64,000 bases of DNA, taken from the NCBI GenBank assembly GCA_022509085.1, contig JAFLTW010000003.1:124001-188000 (forward strand), in the 5' to 3' direction. Under the pieces are notes generated by a model. That model ran no database searches, was not told the origin of the DNA, and saw only the letters and a program-made list of their open reading frames with translations. The position numbers were made by a program, and so were the translations under genes. Position 1 is the stretch's first letter. Each line of letters begins with the position of its first letter. The DNA comes from Muribaculaceae bacterium (GTDB lineage Bacteria; Bacteroidota; Bacteroidia; Bacteroidales; Muribaculaceae). This document shows positions 44,555-52,432 of this stretch, piece after piece.

Positions 44555-44699
44555 ACAGGAGACGCCTATCGTTACCTCGTCCTTGATATCGATTTTGAAG
44601 TTGCTAAGTTCTGAGTAGTCAAGAACAAGCGTCCAATAAACGCTCTATGTTATTAAAACATCCCTCCCGACTCTAGCTTGCCCTCTCTTGGGCTCCGCG
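44423..44699 (-). ncRNA. candidate structured RNA leader upstream of the P-loop gene
   Basis: Two long-range perfect helices abut each other: CGCGGAGCCC (44480-44489) pairs with GGGCTCCGCG (44690-44699), enclosing 200 bases, and GTTACTCATCTC (44423-44434) pairs with GAGATGAGTAAC (44469-44480). A smaller hairpin ATGGC AAA GCCAT lies near 44517-44529. A TAATTTTG -7 box on the minus strand (44715-44722) and an inverted repeat ATTATTTCC/GGAAATAAT (44726-44750) lie just upstream, so transcription would begin right before the outer helix. The remaining part of the 556-base gap (44751-44906) shows nothing recognisable. Confidence 0.5.
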
Positions 44700-44906
44700 G
44701 TTGAGATGTACTCGCAAAATTAACAATTATTTCCGAAATCGGGAAATAATAGCAAAAAAGTCAAAATAATTTTAGGAGTCCCTATAGATTGACAGATGGC
44801 TTAAAAATAAGCCACACGTTCCAATCTTACCTTTACCAACTCATCTCTCGTGTTGAAGAAGAGGGTAGTTTCCGATGCCTTGAAGGGTGTCATAAACGGT
44901 TAATCT

Positions 44907-46052
44907 TTACTTGTCATCGTTTTCGGAGAGTTGTTCCAAGGAGCTTTCGATTTCCTCGATGGTAGGGAGGGAACTTTTGAACTCCTCCGGGATGAGCTTG
45001 GATAATTCGTATTCTGAGATTCCGAGAGGGAGATTATAGCCTTCGAGGGCATACTGGGCTTCGATGTTGTCTTTATCTTTACAAATTAAAAGACCTATCG
45101 TGGGGTTATCCTGCTTGGTTTTGAGTTGATGGTTCACTGCGCTGACATAGAAGCTCAACTGACCGAGGTATTCCGGTTTGAATGATGTGGCCTTGAGCTC
45201 GATGCAGCAATATGCATGGATTCGGGTGTTGTAGAACAACAAATCTATAAAGGATTCTTTAGTCCCAACCTGAAGCCGGTATTGTCTTCCCATAAATGCG
45301 AACCCAGTGCCGAGTTCTACAAGGAATTTGGTGACGTTGGCCACCAAGGCATCTTCCAGTTCGCGCTCGTTGTAGTGTTCCGTCATAGTCAGGAAGTTGA
45401 AGACGTAAGGGTCTTTAGTTACCTGTTGGGCCAAATCGCTTTGCATCGCTGGCAGAGTCTGACTGAAATTGGATATTGCTTTACCGGACCTTTCGTATAA
45501 GTCAGTACTGAGAAAATTCAGAAGCATATCCCTTCCCCAATTGTGTTCGATTACCTTCCGAACAAAAAATAGAGCCTTCTCAGGATTGCCTTTGCATTTA
45601 TCAATAATTCTCCTTTGATGATCCCAAGGGATTGAAAATAATTCTTTTCTCAAATCGTCCGCAGGGTGCGGAAGATTTTGGCCATCGGAATCGTCTATAC
45701 CTGGAAGGCGACTTTGTCTTTCCAAATCTTCCGCAAGGTGCGGAAGATTTTTAAGCGTCTGAGAATAAAGCTCATAAAACCTACACATATATCGAATATT
45801 GGTTTCGGAAAAACCTTTCTCACCCGGCATTTCAGCCCGCAAATCATGACTCAACGTGCGGTAGAAGGCCGAACCGTAAGTGTTGGCATACTGCCTGTCG
45901 GCGATATCCTTTCCAAGGCTCCAATAATATTCCAGAAGAGTGCGGTTAGCCTCAGCAGAGGCTCTTAACCGCGCTTGAAGATAGCGCTGCTTGAGTTCTC
46001 TCACCCAAGAACGATAGTCATTATTCTGATTTAACTGCAGAAGGGGTTTCAT
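44907..46052 (-). CDS. DUF1016 (YhcG-like) PD-(D/E)XK nuclease domain protein
   Basis: The 381-residue protein has an N-terminal helical DUF1016 domain ('LLEYYWSLGKDIADRQ', 'GFSETNIRYMCRFYELYSQT') and a C-terminal nuclease core with Asp272, Glu287 and Lys289 (FIDLLFYN, then CCIELKA), followed by 'GQLSFYVSAVN'. The family is common in defence islands and around restriction systems. Between the domains is a variable loop containing two in-frame copies of NLPHxAxDL, encoded by two palindromic 29-base repeats. The start is 14 bases after remnant B of comM. Confidence 0.85.
   Translation of the reverse strand: MKPLLQLNQNNDYRSWVRELKQRYLQARLRASAEANRTLLEYYWSLGKDIADRQYANTYGSAFYRTLSHDLRAEMPGEKGFSETNIRYMCRFYELYSQTLKNLPHLAEDLERQSRLPGIDDSDGQNLPHPADDLRKELFSIPWDHQRRIIDKCKGNPEKALFFVRKVIEHNWGRDMLLNFLSTDLYERSGKAISNFSQTLPAMQSDLAQQVTKDPYVFNFLTMTEHYNERELEDALVANVTKFLVELGTGFAFMGRQYRLQVGTKESFIDLLFYNTRIHAYCCIELKATSFKPEYLGQLSFYVSAVNHQLKTKQDNPTIGLLICKDKDNIEAQYALEGYNLPLGISEYELSKLIPEEFKSSLPTIEEIESSLEQLSENDDK
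45651..45751 (-). repeat. paired palindromic in-frame repeats inside the DUF1016 gene
   Basis: Copy 1 (45651-45680) and copy 2 (45723-45751) are near-identical 29-30 base units. Copy 2 contains a perfect hairpin CTTCCGCA AGG TGCGGAAG. Copy 1 has GTCCGCA AGG-type arms with one mismatch. Both encode N-L-P-H-x-A-x-D-L. Confidence 0.75.
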
Positions 46053-46066
46053 AATAATGTTTGGTT

Positions 46067-46312
46067 TCAGAAGGTGATGCCGAAGGTTTGGGGGCGGTCG
46101 AGGGCGCGGTAGCCGATAGCCTCGGCGAGATGGGAGACCAAAATCGGCATATCTACTTTTACGGTAAAATATTTCTGGGCAACGTTATCGGGATTGATAT
46201 AGACTGCATCTTCAAGCCACTCGCTTCTTAGCAATCTTGAAGTTATGGTCGTTTTGCCAGAACCGTTAGGACCTGCTATGACAATTAGAATTGGTTTATG
46301 TATGGAGGTCAT
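46067..46312 (-). pseudogene. truncated zeta-toxin-like kinase fused in frame to comM remnant B
   Basis: The 81-residue open frame starts with a zeta-toxin-like P-loop (ILIVIAGPNGSGKTT, residues 8-22, then 'YINPDNVAQKYF') but loses the rest of the toxin at about residue 60. It continues as '[20 protein letters not shown]', the ComM C-terminus (DNA 46067-46130). A functional zeta kinase needs about 200 residues or more, so the toxin is inactivated. It overlaps the partner gene by 4 bases. Confidence 0.88.
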
Positions 46313-46509
46313 ACTTTTTTAGAATTAGATAGAGAGCGGTTTTTCGCCTCTTCGCATTTCTCATGCAGAGTTTCAAAGAAGCGTTTGTTTGCTATCTTGT
46401 TACTTTCTCTCGCGTCCGCCGCGGCCTGCCGCATCAGCTCGGCCAACTGCTCGTCGGTAGGATCAGTCTCGTCGTTGAATCGGTATGAATGAAATTGAGC
46501 GTCTGTCAT
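46309..46509 (-). CDS. putative antitoxin partner of a zeta-type toxin
   Basis: The 66-residue helical acidic/basic protein ('ETDPTDEQLAELMRQAAADA', 'KIANKRFFETLHEKCEEAKN') lies immediately upstream of, and overlaps by 4 bases, the truncated zeta-like kinase. Such short helical proteins commonly neutralise zeta/PezT-like kinases in Bacteroidota. With the toxin broken it may be an orphan antitoxin. Confidence 0.65.
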   Translation of the reverse strand: MTDAQFHSYRFNDETDPTDEQLAELMRQAAADARESNKIANKRFFETLHEKCEEAKNRSLSNSKKV

Positions 46510-46544
46510 AATGTGTGTTTTAGAATTGCAAATTTACTGAACTC

Positions 46545-46612
46545 TATGCAATGGTGCAAATTTCTGCGCCAGGGCGTTCATGCGTTTGGCGAGTTCACGG
46601 GGCAGTACGGCG
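46545..46612 (-). other. short coding-like relic (copy 1)
   Basis: On the minus strand this reads as a gene end, 'LPRELAKRMNALAQKFAPL' plus a few residues to a stop, with no start upstream. A diverged copy lies at 52433-52480; both share the 17-base core CGCATGAACGCCCTGGC. The parent gene is unknown. Confidence 0.45.
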
Positions 46613-46638
46613 CCTAAAGACTAACGCTATATAAATCA

Positions 46639-46671
46639 GGGGGAGTCTCTCACTCCCCCTTTATTTTTACC
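46639..46671 (+). terminator. strong hairpin terminator
   Basis: GGGGGAGT (46639-46646) pairs perfectly with ACTCCCCC (46652-46659) over a 5-base loop and is followed by TTTATTTTT on the plus strand. It lies 60 bases beyond the stop of the DJ-1/PfpI gene and may act in both directions. Confidence 0.75.
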
Positions 46672-46731
46672 CCTATGGGGCAAGTTCTATATCATTGCCT
46701 ATTATAATAAGTGATGGAATTTAACTGCCTT

Positions 46732-47418
46732 CTATTCTACGTTTTGGAGGGCCTTGAGGAGTGCCTTACCCAAACTCAGGGCCGACATTGGGTTTTGGCC
46801 GGTTATGAGTCGGCCGTCCACCACCACGTTGTCTCCCCACATGGGGCCTTCCTGGAAGATGGCTCCTTCATTTTCAAGAGCCGTCTCGAGCAGGAAGGGG
46901 ACGATATCGGCTGTGCCGTTGGCATACTCTTCAGGGTTGGTAAAGCTTGTGAGTTTACGGCCCTTGACAAACTCCTCACCGTCAGCGAGTCTGATGGGGA
47001 GCAGTCCTGCCGGGCCGTGGCATACGGCAGCCACAAAACCGCCATTCTCATAGATACGGGAAGCTATGGAGGCAAGTTTTTCATTGTGTGGGAAATCCCA
47101 CATTGCACCATGTCCTCCTGCATAAAATATTGCCTTGTAAAGGGACGGATCCACGTCGTCGGGAGTCATCGTGGAACCCATCTTTTCCTGCCAGGCGGCA
47201 TCATTCCAGAAACGCGCGTTGATCGGATCACTGAGGTCAAAACCGTCTACCGGCGGTCTGCCACCTTTGGGGCTAACAACGTCAATGTCGTAATACTCAC
47301 CGAGCACCGACCATGGATGTGTCACTTCCGAAAGGAAATAACCTGTTTTCTTTCCCGTATCGCCTAATTCTCCGTGGCTTGTTACCACAAATAAAATTTT
47401 GTCTTTCATAGCATTCAT
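46732..47418 (-). CDS. DJ-1/PfpI superfamily protein, Hsp31-like (type 1 glutamine amidotransferase fold)
   Basis: The 228-residue protein has a nucleophile elbow AVCHGPAG with Cys133 and His134, and Glu31 in 'TGYFLSEVTHPW', the Glu-Cys pair of Hsp31-like proteins that act as chaperones or glyoxalase III. 'IFYAGGHGAMWDFPHN' is the typical oxyanion region. The start may be the second Met (47409). A TAATTTTG box on the minus strand near 47504-47511 may be its promoter, with a leader starting AAACCAACGGG. It is cytosolic and most likely a response to electrophile stress. Confidence 0.88.
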   Translation of the reverse strand: MNAMKDKILFVVTSHGELGDTGKKTGYFLSEVTHPWSVLGEYYDIDVVSPKGGRPPVDGFDLSDPINARFWNDAAWQEKMGSTMTPDDVDPSLYKAIFYAGGHGAMWDFPHNEKLASIASRIYENGGFVAAVCHGPAGLLPIRLADGEEFVKGRKLTSFTNPEEYANGTADIVPFLLETALENEGAIFQEGPMWGDNVVVDGRLITGQNPMSALSLGKALLKALQNVE

Positions 47419-47509
47419 ATTTAGAGGTCTACATATTTAAGGTCTAAATAGAGAACGCTCGCACTCCCCCGTTGGTTTTCTCCCCTCCCCGAGATATCGG
47501 ACATCAAAA

Positions 47510-49480
47510 TTACTTATCGGGGGCTGCCCCGCTGTAGCGGCGAAGGCGCAGACCAAGGTTGGAGTTTCTTACGGCCGGAGAGTCGTTGGCCAGAGCAGTC
47601 TCTATGGCACGCTCCTCGCCTACCAGCACGCAGAGGCGGCGTGCGCGGCTCACGCCTGTGTAGAGCAGGTTGCGGTAGAGCAGGTTGCGGTGAAGGCTGG
47701 AGAGAATCATCACCATATAGTCGGTTTCGGAGCCCTGGAGCTTATGGACGGTGGTGGCGTAGGCAAGCGTCAGCTCGCGAAGCCGTTCGCGGCCGTAGCG
47801 CAACCGCTTGCCGTCGTGAAAGGTAACCTCCAGCTGACGCAGCTCTTCGTCAACGCCTGAAATCCAACCGGTCTCACCGTTGTAGACGTCTCGCTCCGAC
47901 GAGTTTGTTTTCTGCATCACCCTGTCGGCGAGCCGAAACACTCTCTGCCCAGACCGCAGGGAGGGCCCCGTGGGGTTCACTCTCTCCTGGATGGCCACGT
48001 TCAGCTCTTTCGAGCCCAGAATACCGTCTTGCTGCGGGCTGACCACCTGGATATCCTTAGGGTCGATGCCTAAGTCGCGCGGGATGGTTTCCGCCACGAG
48101 GCGCAATACGGTAGCCAGTATCTCCCGGGCCCCTTTTTCAGGAATCAGTATGAAGTCTTTCATATCGCCACGGCCGGGACTGATGCCTTGCTTTATCCCC
48201 TCGGCTGTGGCCGCGATGTTGCTCCCGGCCTTCTGCCGGAAGTTTTCGGTGAATCTCACCACGGGCACCGCTCCGGAGGCTATGAGGTCGTTGAGCACGT
48301 CGCCTGCCCCTATGGCCGGCAGCTGGTTGGTATCACCCACGAGCACTATCTTCGTGTCGCCGTCAAGGGCGTCGAGAAGGTGTGAGAAGATCACCTGCTC
48401 GAGCATCGAGGCCTCGTCGATCACGAGGATGCCGGCGTCAAACCGTTTGTTGCGGTAGCCCCTTCCCATGCTGTAACCCAGAAGGCGGTGGATTGTCTTG
48501 GCCTCCGTGCCCGCAAGGTCGGAAAGGCGTTTGGCGGCTCTTCCTGTAGGAGCAACGAGCACCACCTTGCGGTCAAGGTCTTCGAAGAGTTTCACGATGC
48601 CCCTTACGGCAGTGGTTTTTCCGGTGCCGGGTCCGCCGGTAATCACCGTTACGGGATGGGTCATCACCGTCTCGAGGGCCTCTTTCTGGTCGGCGTTGAG
48701 GAGATGCCCCTCCATGTCTGTGTCGGGGAGACAGAGGCCTTCGATATCGGAGGGGCGTGAGCGTTCGATAAGGGCTGCGAGTTTGCGGGCCGTCTCTTTC
48801 TCAGCGTGGAAGTAGACGGGGAGGTAGATGCCGTCGTGGCTACGGATCAGACGACCCTCCTTTATGAGAACCTCCAGTTGAGGCTGCACTTCTCCTGCGG
48901 ATACCCCCGCAATGGCTGCTGCTGTCTTCACGGCCTGCTGTTCTGTAGCGAAAAGGCTTCCTTTTTCAGCATAAAACTTTACTGCCGTCAGCAGGGCGCC
49001 GCGCAGGCGCCGGGGGTCGTCGGTATGGATTCCAAGCCATTTCCCGAGTTTGTCGGCGGTAAAGAAGGAAACCTTCCAGGCGTTTTCCACCATGTCGTAA
49101 GGGTCATCCAGCAGGGCTTCCCGGGCCTTGCGACCGTAGTGTGACATGATTTTTTCCGCCTCCACGTCTTTGAACCCTGCCGAGTAGAGCATGGCGGCCA
49201 CGGAGGGGTCGAACTTCAGGGTCTCGAAACTCTTGCGGATATCTTCAATCTTGCTTGCGGGCAGTCCTTGCACCTTCGCCCTGAGGGAGTCGAAGTCGAA
49301 ATCAGGGCACAGAATATCGGCACCAACAGCCTCGGCAATCCTTGCGGCGTACACGGCCCCTATGCCTTTGATGTATGGACTGCCAAGAAAGCCCTGTATG
49401 CCCTTGATGCTTACTGCCTCGGCAGGCAGCGAGGCGGATGAAGAGGAGGGGGCTGATATGTCGATGAGAGTGTTTTCCAT
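47510..49480 (-). CDS. recD2: RecD2-type SF1B DNA helicase
   Basis: The 656-residue protein has an N-terminal helix-hairpin-helix-rich region (about 25-170), Walker A GGPGTGKTT (282-290) and motif Ia 'VVLVAPTGRAAKRL'. Walker B is 'VIDEASML' and motif III 'LVGDTNQLPAIG'. The C-terminus has 'AYATTVHKLQGSETDYMVMI' and 'LYTGVSRARRLCVLVG'. This is the RecD2 plan, a 5'-3' helicase acting without RecBC in DNA repair. The SH3-like insertion appears present (GWISGVDEELRQLEVTF). Shorter than Deinococcus RecD2 but complete in motifs. Confidence 0.88.
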   Translation of the reverse strand: MENTLIDISAPSSSSASLPAEAVSIKGIQGFLGSPYIKGIGAVYAARIAEAVGADILCPDFDFDSLRAKVQGLPASKIEDIRKSFETLKFDPSVAAMLYSAGFKDVEAEKIMSHYGRKAREALLDDPYDMVENAWKVSFFTADKLGKWLGIHTDDPRRLRGALLTAVKFYAEKGSLFATEQQAVKTAAAIAGVSAGEVQPQLEVLIKEGRLIRSHDGIYLPVYFHAEKETARKLAALIERSRPSDIEGLCLPDTDMEGHLLNADQKEALETVMTHPVTVITGGPGTGKTTAVRGIVKLFEDLDRKVVLVAPTGRAAKRLSDLAGTEAKTIHRLLGYSMGRGYRNKRFDAGILVIDEASMLEQVIFSHLLDALDGDTKIVLVGDTNQLPAIGAGDVLNDLIASGAVPVVRFTENFRQKAGSNIAATAEGIKQGISPGRGDMKDFILIPEKGAREILATVLRLVAETIPRDLGIDPKDIQVVSPQQDGILGSKELNVAIQERVNPTGPSLRSGQRVFRLADRVMQKTNSSERDVYNGETGWISGVDEELRQLEVTFHDGKRLRYGRERLRELTLAYATTVHKLQGSETDYMVMILSSLHRNLLYRNLLYTGVSRARRLCVLVGEERAIETALANDSPAVRNSNLGLRLRRYSGAAPDK

Positions 49481-49603
49481 AGTGTTGAAAATTGGCGCAG
49501 ACTATATGAATTATAACGTCTTGAATCACTAAGGGGTTGACGGAGGTGAGGGAAAATAAGAAATAAAAATCTGCCTGCACTTGCAGGAATAAAAAAAGTT
49601 TTG

Positions 49604-49611
49604 TAATTTTG
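49604..49611 (+). promoter_or_regulatory. -7 element of the tRNA-Ser promoter
   Basis: TAATTTTG ends 13 bases before the first tRNA base. The upstream half (CTTG at 49580-49583) is a weak match at about the right distance and overlaps a small hairpin (CCTGCA CTT GCAGG). Confidence 0.6.
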
Positions 49612-49624
49612 CAACTCGAAACCC

Positions 49625-49714
49625 GGAGAGGTGGGTGAGTGGCTGAAACCACCAGTTTGCTAAACTGACGTAGGAGCAATCCTACCACGAGTTCGAATCT
49701 CGTCCTCTCCGCCA
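49625..49714 (+). tRNA. tRNA-Ser(GCU)
   Basis: A complete class II tRNA. The acceptor stem GGAGAGG pairs with CCTCTCC, the anticodon loop TTGCTAA has anticodon GCT, there is a long variable arm (GTAGGAGCAATCCTAC) and a T-loop GTTCGAATC, with discriminator G and an encoded CCA at 49712-49714. It reads AGC/AGU serine codons. Confidence 0.95.
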
Positions 49715-49856
49715 AGAAAATCTATTAATGGAGAAACCGCCCTACCGGGGCGGTTATTTGTATTTTAAAGGGTAGCCTGAAACTTGTTTCAAAGGCTTGC
49801 CCTCTAAAATACAAATGCCATCAATTAGAGTGATTCTCCATTAATAGATTTTCTTG
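49713..49856. repeat. 144-base nested palindrome abutting the tRNA 3' end
   Basis: A 23-base perfect inverted repeat (49713-49735 with 49834-49856, beginning CAAGAAAATCTATTAATG) starts at the CCA of the tRNA. Inside are a GC hairpin (ACCGCCC TACCG GGGCGGT, 49736-49754, probably the tRNA terminator), a 12-base repeat ATTTGTATTTTA/TAAAATACAAAT (49756-49767 with 49805-49816), and a core hairpin TGAAAC TT GTTTCA (49778-49791). It could be a folded RNA, a MITE or an integration scar. Confidence 0.85.
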
Positions 49857-49874
49857 CAAAGCGTTCCTCCAAAG

Positions 49875-50059
49875 GAGATCGGCGTAGCGCTAGCGAAGCC
49901 AATCTCGTCCCCTCCTTACCATGACGGATATGCTGGTCCTCAAACTTGTTTGAAAGGGGCAGTCTATCCAAGAAAAAAAGAGACTCCGCAAGAATTTGTT
50001 TTCTTTTGATTTTTCTTGAACCGCCTCTCCCCTCAGCGAGATCGGCATCAGCCAATCTC
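49875..50059. repeat. second hairpin set downstream of tRNA-Ser
   Basis: Two copies of GAGATCGGC ... GCCAATCTC occur at 49875-49906 and 50038-50059. Between them lies TCAAAC TT GTTTGA (49940-49953), a compensated variant of the core hairpin at 49778-49791. The 'AATCTCGTCC' that follows each copy resembles the tRNA-Ser 3' end. The remainder of the gap 49857-50492 holds the palindrome listed next and no recognisable gene. Confidence 0.65.
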
Positions 50060-50219
50060 GTCCTCCTTCTCCTCAATGTTTTTACACCTCGCGACTATGC
50101 CTGACTCCCGGACTGTCCTCAGTTCGTGGGATCGACTAATAATTCCTCGATATCCACATTCTGAAAAAACGGTCTTCCACTTCATACCCCGCATCGGTCC
50201 GGGCTATCATTCCCTCTTT

Positions 50220-50250
50220 TATGCAAAATTACATTATGTAATTTTGCATA
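50220..50250. repeat. 31-base perfect palindrome with back-to-back -7 elements
   Basis: TATGCAAAATTACAT, one T, then the reverse complement. Each arm contains TAATTTTG reading outward, so it could serve as a pair of divergent Bacteroidota promoters or as an operator. Partial repeats (TTTTACATAATGCA) follow. Confidence 0.6.
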
Positions 50251-50492
50251 ATGCAGTTTTACATAATGCAATCTGCCATAATCGCCTACCGTTTCTGAAT
50301 CCGCGTGCCGATAAGGCACACATTAGGCGAGTTTACAGGGAGAGAACAACCTGATGGAAAGCAGAATCAAAAGCATCTCTCCATGATTTTTAAAAGGTGA
50401 TGAGCAAAATGTGAAATAATATTCGTATATTCGCAACAGTTTTTAATTCAACTGGATGAGAATAATCTCCAAGATAGAAAATGAAATAAAAT

Positions 50493-51458
50493 ATGAAAGA
50501 GAGGAATGTGTCGGAATTGAGAAAAGAAATTAAGGCTGCCACTGAGCTGGCACGCAGCGGAGGCGACGTTACTGAGATATATGACCGTCTGTCATCTTTG
50601 CATAAGGCAGGAAACCTTGACCAATCCCTGTTTCTCAATTTCGGTTGGCTCATCTATTACAAACTGAAACATACTCCCCTCAACAGCGTGCTACCGCGCA
50701 AGAGGCTCCTCATCCAGTATCTTAACCTTGACCTGCCACGCCCCTCTCTGCTCCATTCCCTCATTCTTAACGAGGCAATCAAACTCAAAAAGAATTCTCC
50801 AAGCCAATTCCGCATACGCGATTTCATGGAACTCTGGGGCATTGATAACCTGCGCGATGAAGACTGGGAAAAATTCAAGCCCGAATCCGGACATGCAACT
50901 AACTCTCTGGTAGAAAATCTTATAGGCGTTTATACCCGTGAAATAAAAAAAGACCGCACCGCTGCCTCCGAAGAGTTCGGCAGGCTGCTCGACAAGGCTA
51001 TTGAGGTATATCGCTCCAACGTTCACCTCCCCCTGTATCGCCCGATAGTGCTGGAATCGCAGGGCAGGCAGGAGGAAGCCCTGGCATGCTACCGCAAACT
51101 TCTGAAACGCTGGCCTCGGAAGTTCTTCCTGTGGAGCAGAGCCGAAGAGCTGCTCCCCGCCTCCGACCTTGACACACGCATCGCCCTGCTCAGTAAGGCT
51201 GTGACGCTTGTGAGAGACGAGAACTTTCTTGGCGACATCCGACTGCGCCTTGCCAACGTGCTGCACAAGAAGGGACTTCATCATCATGCGAAACACGAAT
51301 TGAATCAGTATCAAAGTCTCTATGTCTCGCGGAGATGGCACATAAAGGCCTGGCATGGCACCCTGAGCCGTCGGATTGAGGCAGCAGCACCGGGAGTGTC
51401 CCCGGCTCCCACACCCTACGATGCTTTCATAGCTCCGGCAATGCAATTCCCGCAATAA
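50493..51458 (+). CDS. helical-repeat (TPR-like) protein of unknown function
   Basis: The 321-residue soluble protein is almost entirely helical. It has 'MKERNVSELRKEIKAATELA' at the N-terminus, 'LDQSLFLNFGWLIYYKLKHT' near 50-70, and a TPR-like unit 'ESQGRQEEALACYRKLLKRW' near 190. It resembles the N-terminal part of longer DUF7017-type proteins of Bacteroidota, which I recall as conflict-system associated; this is uncertain. The C-terminus (TPYDAFIAPAMQFPQ) is not obviously a natural end, so the gene may be shortened. It is convergent with the gph-like gene. Confidence 0.65.
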   Translation: MKERNVSELRKEIKAATELARSGGDVTEIYDRLSSLHKAGNLDQSLFLNFGWLIYYKLKHTPLNSVLPRKRLLIQYLNLDLPRPSLLHSLILNEAIKLKKNSPSQFRIRDFMELWGIDNLRDEDWEKFKPESGHATNSLVENLIGVYTREIKKDRTAASEEFGRLLDKAIEVYRSNVHLPLYRPIVLESQGRQEEALACYRKLLKRWPRKFFLWSRAEELLPASDLDTRIALLSKAVTLVRDENFLGDIRLRLANVLHKKGLHHHAKHELNQYQSLYVSRRWHIKAWHGTLSRRIEAAAPGVSPAPTPYDAFIAPAMQFPQ

Positions 51459-51534
51459 GCTCTGCGCCAAACACGGCTATATCATCTGAATCTCACGCAA
51501 GCATTTTATCCAGGCAGGTGATGTTGGAATTCCC

Positions 51535-52206
51535 TTATCGAGATTTCATCACTATCGGCAGGATTTGAGAGGGACTGGCCACGAGATGGTCAGGAGCCGC
51601 ATCCATGAGTTCTTGCTGCGGACTGAATCCCCATGTAACCGCAATGGAGGGGATTCCGGCCTTCCGTGCCGTTTCAATATCCACCGTGCTGTCACCGACC
51701 ATAATTGCCCGGGCTTCAGAGAGGGCGTTATCCGCCATGATGCTCTTCAGGATGGCCGGATCAGGCTTTATGGGGCGGCCATACCTTTGCCCTTCAATAC
51801 TGACGAATTCAATTTTGGGGAAGTAATGGCGGATAATCCTGTCGACGGCAGCCTGATATTTATTTGAGGCCACAGCCAGCTTTACCCCGCGTGCCTGCAG
51901 CTCTTCAAGAAGCGCAGGAATCCCCGGATACGGAGTCGTAGACTCCATGCAATGATTATCGTAATATTCACGGCTTAACCGGGTGAGGCAATCAAGTGTT
52001 TCGGGCAGGGTGGCAGGCGGAGCCGCTCTCTCAATCAGCTTTCGGAAGCCATTGCCAACCATCCTGTGATAATCCGCTACGGGATGTGTCGGCATTCCTG
52101 AAACGGAGAGCGCATGGTTGCACGCTTTTCCCAAGTCGGAAATCGTGTTGAGCAGAGTTCCGTCAAGATCAAATATTACTGTTGGTTGTGAATGTGTATC
52201 TGTCAT
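51535..52206 (-). CDS. HAD-superfamily phosphatase, phosphoglycolate phosphatase-like
   Basis: The 223-residue protein has all four HAD motifs: DLDGT (Asp13 nucleophile and Asp15), 'VASNK', 'KPDP' and 'MVGDSTVDIETARKAG'. A helical cap domain lies between motifs I and II. The likely reaction is hydrolysis of 2-phosphoglycolate or a related phosphate ester. Its first 15 or so codons are duplicated at 8362-8406. It lies about 290 bases beyond comM remnant C and reads in the same direction as comM. Confidence 0.87.
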   Translation of the reverse strand: MTDTHSQPTVIFDLDGTLLNTISDLGKACNHALSVSGMPTHPVADYHRMVGNGFRKLIERAAPPATLPETLDCLTRLSREYYDNHCMESTTPYPGIPALLEELQARGVKLAVASNKYQAAVDRIIRHYFPKIEFVSIEGQRYGRPIKPDPAILKSIMADNALSEARAIMVGDSTVDIETARKAGIPSIAVTWGFSPQQELMDAAPDHLVASPSQILPIVMKSR

Positions 52207-52432
52207 AATAGTTGTTGCTTATGATTGCCGTGCTCATAAACCCGACTTGTGGTTTCGCAAATATAGTCCAAATTTATGATATTACCAAACCAAGTGCCGC
52301 GCGCCCTATGATGATCTAGTGGGCGGGTGATACCACTAACTTGGCCAAGAACACATCAAAGATTTATGCGAACGGGTTCGCCCACAGTAAAACAAAGGGG
52401 AGCCGGAGATCTATAGCCTTGTTATCACTTCG

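Noticed and set aside
49875-50075. Duplicated tRNA-Ser 3' ends as classical attachment sites of an integrated element.
   Set aside because: The shared part (AATCTCGTCC) is only about 10 bases and each copy is part of a hairpin. No integrase was found, so it was kept only as a repeat.
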